NCBI RefSeq assembly: GCF_905220565.1
Contig: NC_059415.1
Coordinates: 3,330,001-3,394,000 of the forward strand
From: Melitaea cinxia
Taxonomy: Eukaryota > Arthropoda > Insecta > Lepidoptera > Nymphalidae
DNA length: 64,000 nucleotides
Reading direction: 5' to 3'
The translations under genes were made by a program, and so were the position numbers. The notes beneath the pieces were generated by a model. That model did no database searches. It was not told where the DNA came from and saw only the letters and a list, made by a program, of their open reading frames with translations. This document shows positions 58,601 to 64,000 of the stretch, in pieces. How positions within the stretch are numbered: position 1 is the stretch's first letter; every line of letters starts with the position of its first letter.

Positions 58601-61513
58601 AGTCAAGGTAGTTAAGGCTCCTATGAAGAAAAGTTCTGGAGTCATGTGCTACAAGTGCGGCGAGAGGGGCCATCTTCAGCTCAACTGTCCGCAAAAGAAG
58701 ACCCAGATAGCAAGGATGAAAAGGATCGAGGAACAAACAGAGGAGCTGAAGAAGCAAAGGGTTTCGCCTCCTGCCCGGGATCAGGAGTATGACTTCAAGA
58801 CGAAACACCGGAGCGGAAAGTTGCATGGGAATGCCGACGCACTCTCACGAAGGCAGTGTTCGGAAGTCTGCAAACATGGTGTTAAGCAGGAATCTAATGA
58901 AGTAGCATTAAAGCTAACAAAAGCAAGTCCTTTCGGTATCTGGGAGAATGATGGTATGAGGGAAGCTCAAGAAAGAGATGACGACCTTCGTCACATCATC
59001 ACATGGAAGAAACGGGGTGACGTAAAACCAATCTGGAGTGAGGTTACACCCACTGGTGCTGTCACTAAGGCGTACTGGGCTCAATGGGACAGTCTGATAC
59101 TTCAAAACGGAATACTCTACCGGAAATGGGAGAAGACTAACGGCAGAGAGTTCCACCTTCAGATTATTGTCCCAAGAACGAGAGTACCAGATGTTCTCCG
59201 TCAAATACATGATGGCGTATCAGGAGGTCATCTAGGTGTCAAGAGGACGTTAACAAAAGTGCGAGAACGATTCTACTGGTTGCATTGTCGAGATGATGTA
59301 CAGGATTGGTGCCGCAAATGTACTACTTGCGCTGCTGTAAAAGGACCACAGACCAGGAGCCGTGGGAATCTGCGGTTGTATAACGTCGGTGCACCGTGGG
59401 AACGAATTGCAGTTGACGTAGCGGGCCCATTTCCTGTAACGGAATCGGGAAACAAGTATTTTATGGTCGTCATGGACTACTTCACCAAATGGCCCGAAGT
59501 GTTCGCCATACCAAACCAAGAAGCTACAACAGTTGCTTCTAAGTTAGTCGAAGAAGTGATATGTCGCTTTGGCGTGCCTCTAGAAATCCATTCCGATCAG
59601 GGCAGGAACTTCGAATCGCAAGTATTCCAGGAAGTGTGCAGAATTTTGGGCATGCATAAGACGAGGACCACCGCGTACCATCCACAGTCTGATGGAATGG
59701 TTGAGAGATTTAACCAGACCCTTGAGAGGCATTTGGCGAAATTGGTAGATGACAAACAAAAAGATTGGGACAAGTATATACCACTCTTCCTTCTGTCGTA
59801 CCGAACCGCCGAGCATGAGAGCATAAAAGCTACCCCGGCGTATGTCAATTACGGTAGAGAATTACGAATACCAGTAGACCTATTGACTGGAGGGGCACCG
59901 GAGGGACCAAATACCGTACAAGACTATGTCAGCGATTTAAGGGAAAAAATGCGCTATATACACGCCTTGGTTCGGGAAAATGGGTTACATTCAAGCGAGA
60001 ACATGAAAACCAGATACGACCGGAAATCGAACACGAGCGGCTTCAAGGAAGGGTCACTGGTGTGGCTGCATAACCCAACCCGCCGGAAAGGGAAATCGCC
60101 AAAGTTGCAGACCAAGTGGGACGGTCCATACAAAGTGGTTACCCGACTGAATGATGTGACTTACAGGATTCAAAAGCAACCAAGAGGGACATTCAAAGTG
60201 GTACACATAGACCGTCTGGCGCGTTACCATGGCAGTAACAACGATGCTCGGGACGAGCATCTCTAAGAGGGGAGTAGTGTTAAGGACACACAAAGAAACT
60301 AGCGTCATCTAGCGGCAACTGTTGAAACCACACAAAGACTGCGATAACATGAAACTCTCTACTCAATACTAGATGGCGTTAGAGGTACTACTGTGGAACT
60401 ATACAGAAGTATAGTCTCGAAAGCCGGGTACATGCGCGAACTTTCCAGAATGGTCTGGGCCTCGTGTCGGCCGATATAAATAGCCGCAGGGAGGCGAGCG
60501 AGTACAGTTCAGTTTGAGCGATCTTCGAGGCGACTTCAAGAGTGAAAACTAGTGATCAAGAGTGATACCAGCGAAACCTACGACATTGGCTACGACATAG
60601 GACATTGTTAGTGCTTAGTGTTTGAAGCTAGTGCTTTGTGTTGAACCTAGTGCTTGTGAATAAAGTCTTGAAAAGAGTCAGCAGGTCTTTCTCTCCAAAT
60701 CCTTCGAACCCTAACACGTAACAATATACCGACCAAAATAAGCATCTAAAATTGTAAAATTACACTTAGCAACTCACCCTGCCAACACATCCACTAAACG
60801 ACGTTCGTAAGGCAAGCCGCTGTGGTAAGGGATGAGGTGCCCCACCTAACATCATTGGCTGTCTCAACGTCAGATGTCGTGCAGAGCCTCGTGACGTCAC
60901 AGATCGTGTCGCGTCTTCGTTCGCGTCTTGAGAACGAACGCGTAGAAACGCTCGGCGACCAGAACGACTAACAGATATACTGTGCCACTTGTTCTGTTCT
61001 AGAGGGTAGGCTGATCTGGAATACATATGCGGATTATTTTAGATGAGTATACTAACACCCGACAAAGGAGTAAAACCTAGTACAGGTCGTTAAGTTGAAG
61101 GCTTAAAGTGTAAACTTGCTCGTAATACAAGAGGTTTTTGTTAAGTATGCATTTACATGTTAATTTCATCATTCATGTGTTCATTTAAGGCTTTCCCAAA
61201 CTTCTAACTTCACCACGATTAAAATTCAGCCTGTGATATTTCACTGCTAGGCGTGGGTCTTTTTTCCCATGTAGGAGACGGACGGAAGCTTAATCCACTA
61301 TGCTGCTGAATTCTGAATTATCGTCAAGTGTTTGTAAGAAAACAAGCTACAAAAATATTTGACTAACCTCACAAGAGCGATTCCAGAACCAAGATCAAAC
61401 GCGAATTCCACGAAATAGTCTCGAAGATGAAGCGAGAAGAAATCACCATCCCCGCTTGGATGTTCCGCATCGTAAAGCAGCAGACCATCACCGTTTGTAG
61501 GTTTGAGTGTAAT
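52529..61513 (-). CDS. Laminin-G domain extracellular protein, last 8 exons (449 residues)
   Basis: Exons are 61513-61368, 61015-60778, 56749-56655, 56466-56086, 55295-55158, 54258-54172, 53859-53756 and 52689-52529, with consistent phases (2,0,2,2,2,2,1) and GT-AG sites. The product has laminin-G domain 1 at ~1-158 (GDGLLLYDAE, FFSLHLRDYFVEFAFDLGSG, KWHSISVSRSGRRAFLRV, SFSGCVGR ... VDNC) whose start lies upstream, a 110-residue Lys/His/Tyr-rich linker, and laminin-G domain 2 at ~268-449 (FSGKDSFIHI, LDINIRFRC, GLLVWSG, FRYDLGSGEVV, GLWHRARATR, LYIGGLPAIE, GLIGCVSQI, NNVGRC), ending right after it. Each LG domain shows its closing Cys pair. Proteins with this layout (agrin, perlecan, pikachurin, eyes shut) act in basement membranes or the matrix at synapses and photoreceptors. 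I cannot tell which member this is. Upstream exons are outside the readable part. Confidence 0.85.
52690..53755. other. Last intron of laminin-G gene, no repeat seen
   Basis: AT-rich and apparently free of the repeat families seen elsewhere. A 65-codon frame at 53,534-53,731 has no recognised homology. Confidence 0.5.
53756..53859 (-). CDS. Laminin-G gene exon g (LG2)
   Basis: 104 nt, acceptor TTTTTTACAG, donor GTAAAT; phase 2 in, 1 out. Encodes NRQAGVLEVDGLGSVGKIS and LNTENGLYI, the strand and loop before the 'GG.P' motif. Confidence 0.88.
54172..54258 (-). CDS. Laminin-G gene exon f (LG2)
   Basis: 87 nt, acceptor TATTTTCAG, donor GTAAGT; phase 2 in, 2 out. Encodes YDLGSGEVVIIANHTKVDDG and LWHRARAT, the canonical middle of a laminin-G domain. 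Confidence 0.9.
54259..54636. other. Intron remainder between exon f and the tandem array
   Basis: AT-rich, nothing recognised. Confidence 0.5.
54637..55157 (-). repeat. 99-bp tandem array copying an exon end plus splice donor
   Basis: Period is exactly 99 bp: 'agtaccactt' occurs at 54731, 54830, 54929, 55028 and 55127. On the minus strand each unit holds 67 nt resembling the end of exon e (shortened by 10-nt and 18-nt deletions) followed by GTACGG and 32 nt of intron. Decoy donor GT positions are 55058, 54959, 54860, 54761 and 54662. Units differ mainly by an 'aagag'/'aacag' variant. Because 99 is a multiple of 3, two frames stay open across the array on each strand and give long false ORFs. 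In the exon's own frame a TGA lies 22 nt after each donor. Confidence 0.92.
55158..55295 (-). CDS. Laminin-G gene exon e (LG2), donor duplicated downstream
   Basis: 138 nt, acceptor CTGTCCGCAG, phase 2 in, 2 out. Encodes LLSYTLDINIRFRC, GLLVWSGRAAPRGDFLALAV, EDGVLVF and a split Arg. Very GC-rich. The true donor GTACGG at 55,157 is followed by five near-identical donor copies in the 99-bp array. Confidence 0.87.
55355..55465. repeat. Third copy of the 10.2/11.2-kb inverted-repeat family
   Basis: Contains 'tttacgcacgcccgacttgggcag', 'gcacggaagttgagagggag', (ag)n and 'gttacgtttcgtat', in the same orientation as 11,165-11,385. Confidence 0.55.
55506..55795 (+). mobile_element. SINE-A copy
   Basis: From 'tgccgtgtggttacgg' to 'ggtctatgtccagccaatgaactgcgataggct'. 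Shorter in the middle than the 16.4-kb copy. Confidence 0.65.
55857..56048 (+). mobile_element. Non-autonomous Helitron
   Basis: Starts A|TCTTATATATAAAATT and ends 'acgtttgcagggtcagCTAG'|T. Includes a poly-G run at 55,987-55,999 and 'gatctgagaatcgg'. Same subfamily as 13.6 and 27.7 kb. It lies 37 bp from exon d's donor end. Confidence 0.75.
56086..56466 (-). CDS. Laminin-G gene exon d (basic linker and LG2 start)
   Basis: 381 nt, acceptor ATTTTACAG, donor GTATTT; phase 2 in, 2 out. Encodes DTLCKEILDHMP, a strongly basic Lys/His/Tyr-rich linker (KMKYHKVKSKKHSPHYH, KYKKKKYVPSKKYQY), an acidic stretch, then PSFSGKDSFIHI, the first strand of LG2. The linker has no recognised domain; its charge suggests binding to heparan sulfate or another polyanion (inference). 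Confidence 0.87.
56655..56749 (-). CDS. Laminin-G gene exon c (LG1 end)
   Basis: 95 nt, acceptor ATATTTTAG, donor GTACGT; phase 0 in, 2 out. Encodes LVINDEELSVVSSALGGVNV then DNC, closing the LG1 disulfide, and CDEPHNDTC. The 4-kb intron before it holds the gypsy element. Confidence 0.83.
56871..57336 (+). repeat. 5' LTR of Ty3/gypsy-type element (466 bp)
   Basis: Begins TGTTAAGG and ends GTAACA, with TG...CA ends. Contains TATAAATA at 57,068, an initiator-like TTCAGTTT shortly after, and AATAAA at 57,272. The flanking ATAT matches ATAT after the 3' LTR (4-bp target-site duplication). It differs from the 3' LTR by about 12 substitutions and one 20-bp tandem duplication ('gagtgcttagtgtttgaact'). 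Confidence 0.9.
57363..58100 (+). pseudogene. gypsy gag N-terminal region, frameshifted
   Basis: The frame opens with ATG at 57,363 (MPLTPREDFKDFKDVRTRAQ). It runs through a Pro/Arg-rich part made of 'ggccccgcccact' repeats, shifts frame within about 57,580-57,640 into a coiled-coil of EQQKAEIRGALQE-type repeats (about 57,690-57,850), and shifts back near 58,095, where the capsid-like part continues in the first frame. At least two frame changes mean no intact Gag from this start. Some 'Met' starts called elsewhere in the region are TTG codons. Confidence 0.75.
58095..60266 (+). pseudogene. gypsy Gag-integrase fused frame (PR, RT, RNase H deleted)
   Basis: One open frame, stop at 60,264-60,266. 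It holds a retrotransposon capsid region (about 58,100-58,560), a CCHC zinc knuckle (CYKCGERGHLQLNC, about 58,650-58,690), then a direct jump at about 58,780-58,800 to the last residues of RNase H (HRSGKLHGNADALSRR). Integrase follows: an H-H-C-C zinc-binding region (GGHLGVKRTL, CRKCTTCAA) and the D,D,E core (AVDVAGPF, HSDQGRNFES, MVERFNQTLERH), and a C-terminal chromatin/DNA-binding part ending KVVHIDRLARYH. The deletion is in frame, giving a Gag-integrase chimera of about 720 codons without stops. Confidence 0.85.
60278..60723 (+). repeat. 3' LTR of gypsy element (446 bp)
   Basis: Begins TGTTAAGG after the polypurine tract and ends GTAACA, followed by ATAT. One copy of the 20-bp unit that is doubled in the 5' LTR. 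Confidence 0.9.
60778..61015 (-). CDS. Laminin-G gene exon b (LG1 middle)
   Basis: 238 nt, acceptor TATTCCAG, donor GTGAGT; phase 2 in, 0 out. Encodes SAYPLEQNKWHSISVSRSGR, an Arg-rich variable loop, LRQPMMLGGAPHPLPQ and TSFSGCVGR with the first Cys of the LG disulfide. The 3' LTR of the gypsy element begins 55 bp downstream in the intron. Confidence 0.87.
61215..61325 (-). mobile_element. SINE-B 3' fragment
   Basis: Reverse strand 'catagtggattaagcttccgtcc' and 'ctacatgggaaaaaagacccacgcctagcagtgaaatatcacaggctg', the SINE-B tail. Located in the intron between laminin-G exons a and b. Confidence 0.55.
61368..61513 (-). CDS. Laminin-G gene exon a (LG1, start incomplete)
   Basis: Acceptor ATCTTTCAG, donor GTTAGT; phase 0 in, 2 out. 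Encodes ITLKPTNGDGLLLYDAEHPS and DFFSLHLRDYFVEFAFDLGS, beta strands of a laminin-G fold. The LG1 start must lie in an exon further upstream, not found before 64,000. Confidence 0.85.
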
Positions 61514-63289
61514 CTGAAAGATAAAGAGTATTTATTTATTTCGGAATCGAAATTCTTTGGCATGCGACATCGTAAGAACAAATTAAAAAAAAAGAGTAAT
61601 TGACGGAGTTTCTTGCCGTTTCTTCTCCGCAGATTCTAGATCCCGAATCGGTGGTAGTTTGGCTTCAACTATAATTAGTACATTAAAACAAATATAGTTT
61701 AATTTGTAAGATGACGATTCCAAAGTGCTTTTGAAGCTTACGCGACTAACGTCATATTCGATTTAGAGTGTTAAAATAATCTCATACAATAGACACGAAG
61801 GACATTAATATAATTGGTGCCCTTGATTACAACCAGGAAAAAATAACGAGTGGTAAGATTTACGCAAATAAAATTTTGATATTTTTCAAATTACTCGAGA
61901 GAGCACTATAGCATATTTAGTAGCAATGAATTATCCCTATAGATTTATTGTCGAAAACTATAACAGTGGAGCAAGTTGTCGGTTTAAGCGTCATCCCATC
62001 TTCTAAATTGAAAAGAGGTTTTACACAGAAATAGGACTTTTACGGTCTGATTAATTATTTTATTCATTTAATAATTTTAATAGTTCAAATAATAGATAGA
62101 CGTTTCAAACAATTTTAATAATCTCACAATCGTTAGTCATACAAATTAAACTTTTCCTATTTAGGTTGTTAACTAAAATGAATATTGGAAATGTTTGCGG
62201 TTTTTCATTACTCGATTCCTTCATAACGGAGCGTTAAAAACAGGTAGTAAATATAATATAGAAGTTTAGCAGCTCGAGTGCAATGATTGGAGTTCGAGAG
62301 AAACTTCTGCGGGCGATGTTCGCTAAAATTGCATTCCGATCATTAGGGTCGTACTGTTGTGAGTTATAGCGAGATCTTATTTATTTATTACTTCTTGCAT
62401 ACATATAATTAAACACTTTTATGTAGTAAAAAAAAGGAAAAAAAAACAATAGTACAAAAATAAAATTAAACAAAATTAGTAACAATGATAGCATGCAAAG
62501 GCGGTCTTATTGCTTTAAGCAATCTTTTCCAGATAACCTCAGGTAAAAGGAGGATCTTCTTGATATTATGTGTTCAGTATAGGTAAATATAATAATTTGT
62601 GATTTACTTTTGCATTAAAATATCAATTAAAGTTAATTTATTTTGGGAATAATTGAAAATAATTCGCACTTTTAATGTTTTCGAGATAAATGATACATAT
62701 TCGTTGGTAATGAAAGAATTGACAGGATAACAGTGGAGCACAGCAGAATATGTTTTGCTCGAAAATTTGAGCTGCCTGACAGAGCAAATTATAATTTTTC
62801 ATTAGAGATTGCATTAGAAATAGTCATGTAAATTCGCGTTATCAAAGATTATTCAAAGAGTAGTTATTAAATCTCGATCATTAATGGGACTAGATGACAA
62901 GCATCAGCTTTCGATTTAAACAAGAATCATCATAATCGGTCTATTCGGTCAAAAGTTCTGAGGTAACGTGTACATATACCGTTGCATTAAGAACCTCCTC
63001 ATTTTTTGGAAGTCTGTTAAAAATGTTACCTTTAATCCAATCTGGTATACTAAGTAATACTATTAAACGAGCAAATCTTGTATATATATATATCCGGAAA
63101 GGCTCCAAAGATTTTCATGAAATTTAGTATATAGGAGGTTTCGGGAGCGATAAATCCATCTAGCTAGGATTTATTTTTAGAAAATGTCGTTTAATCCCTA
63201 TTTTTAGGCAATGAAAAAATGGCTACAATATCGTTAGAATACGTAGGTAAATTTCGCAGTTGTCAATAAAGTTGTAATAGCTCGGGTGG
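61514..63289. other. Upstream intron of laminin-G gene, repeats only
   Basis: A LINE 3' UTR remnant at 61,598-61,745 ('gccgtttcttctccgcagattctag', 'agatgacgattccaaagtgcttttgaagc') and a cgactt-family piece at 62,850-63,020 ('aagaacctcctcattttttggaag'). No preceding laminin-G exon could be identified. Confidence 0.5.
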
Positions 63290-63513
63290 CTACGGTACTA
63301 AAGAATATAGCCACCCCCCCTCTTCCCGTGGGTGTCGTAAGAGGCGACTAAGGGATAACACAGTTCCGCTTCCACTTCGGTGCGACAAAGCCAGTACTGC
63401 GGTCACCAACCCGCCTGCCCAGCGTGGTGACTATGGGCAAAACACATGAGTTCACGTTATTTTTGGCGTAAACTTGTGGAGGCCGATGTCCAGCAGTGGA
63501 GGCTGTAATGATG
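63290..63513 (+). mobile_element. SINE-A copy with internal deletion and 11-bp target-site duplication
   Basis: Flanked by AGCTCGGGTGG at 63,279-63,289 and 63,514-63,524. Lacks about 110 bp relative to the full-length 16.4-kb copy: the part between 'cagttccgcttccac' and 'ttcggtgcgacaaagcc', and a piece near the 3' end. Confidence 0.75.
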
Positions 63514-63599
63514 AGCTCGGGTGGGAAATCGGCCGGTCGATTGTGTTTTTTATTTTTTGATTTTTTATGTTTATTTATACTTTTTATTATTATCGTTAA

Positions 63600-64000
63600 A
63601 ATCAAAAAATATTACTCATATTTTATAAATATGTGATTCGTATTTAAATATGATTTCCAAAAAACACGATTTACTAAAAATACCGAGCTAAACTCAGTCA
63701 ACCAGGAACTTATATATCTGGGGGCACGGTAGTGCCCCCGCCAAGACGAAACAAAAAAAAAAAAAAAAAAAAAAAAAAAACGAAAAGCACTACCTATCTT
63801 TTCTCGAAGTGCTTCGTCGTTTTTTTGAACCCTCATAACTTGGGTTTGGATTATACTAGATAAACAAAATTCTGGGGATATGATGTCAATAGTGAACTTA
63901 TTAAACATACAAAGTTTCAATTGCATAGCTCTTATACTTTAGATTTTATTGATATGTAAAAAACCCCGATTTCGTCACTCACTGATGATCATCAAAATTC
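63600..64000 (-). repeat. Transposable element piece with GC hairpin and A-run
   Basis: 63,650-63,700 is the inverted relative of 9,680-9,730. Then a hairpin gggggcac-ggta-gtgccccc at 63,720-63,739, a 32-nt A-run (about 63,749-63,780), and 'cgaaatcggggtttttt' on the reverse strand. Likely part of a larger element continuing past the window. Confidence 0.45.

Larger units (their letters stand above)
56871..60723 (+). mobile_element. Ty3/gypsy LTR retrotransposon, internal deletion derivative
   Basis: 3.85 kb with both LTRs, a primer-binding site beginning TGGTGTCGGAAGTGAGAT at 57,339 (best fit to a tRNA-Leu 3' end, inferred), gag, a shortened pol and a polypurine tract AAGAGGGGAGTAG just before the 3' LTR. 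Protease, reverse transcriptase and most of RNase H are absent, so it cannot copy itself alone. It sits in an intron of the laminin-G gene in the opposite orientation. LTR divergence of about 2.7% suggests a fairly recent insertion. Confidence 0.9.

Noticed and set aside
63961..64000. GTGAGT on the minus strand as a donor of an upstream laminin-G exon
   Set aside because: The sequence around it lies in repeat-like DNA, and no laminin-G motif precedes it within the window.

Overview
The window looks like nuclear DNA of a moth or butterfly (Lepidoptera). The evidence is AT-rich sequence, small exons with GT-AG introns, and many copies of repeat types typical of Lepidoptera: Helitrons ending in CTAG, tRNA-derived SINEs, SINE/LINE families with GATGATG tails, and repeats carrying the 'cgacttcaaaaaaggaggaggtt' end. 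I see no bacterial features. The species cannot be named from the sequence alone. All coordinates come from reading the sequence by eye. Splice phases were checked by hand and are consistent at every junction reported.

Left part (1-15.4 kb, possibly to 49.5 kb), minus strand: eight coding exons join without a frame break into the N-terminal ~479 residues of a ferric-chelate-reductase-1-like membrane protein (FRRS1 / Drosophila CG8399 type). Its domains are signal peptide, Reeler, Thr/Pro-rich linker, DOMON, then the start of a cytochrome b561 domain that runs off the left edge. A non-coding acceptor sits 12 nt before the ATG, so a 5' UTR exon lies further upstream. A candidate is at about 49.2-49.5 kb, which would make the first intron about 34 kb.

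Middle part (15.4-49 kb): no protein-coding gene was recognised. The stretch is AT-rich sequence filled with Helitrons, SINEs, LINE remnants, foldback elements and microsatellites, several nested or chimeric.

Right part (51-61.5 kb), minus strand: eight exons give the last 449 residues of a secreted or extracellular-matrix protein. It has two laminin-G domains (agrin/perlecan/pikachurin/eyes-shut class) joined by a Lys/His/Tyr-rich linker. The 5' part of the gene lies beyond 61.5 kb. Two insertions mark its introns: a 3.85-kb Ty3/gypsy-type element (56,871-60,723) with both LTRs whose protease, RT and most of RNase H are deleted so that Gag runs into integrase in one frame, and a 99-bp tandem array (54,637-55,157) that repeats the end of a laminin-G exon together with its splice donor, leaving five decoy donors just downstream of the true one.

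No CRISPR array, operon, rRNA or functional tRNA gene was found. The most interesting signals are the decoy-donor array, the Gag-integrase deletion element, a nested SINE insertion with exact target-site duplication and an empty-site paralogue, and several SINE/LINE/tRNA chimeras.
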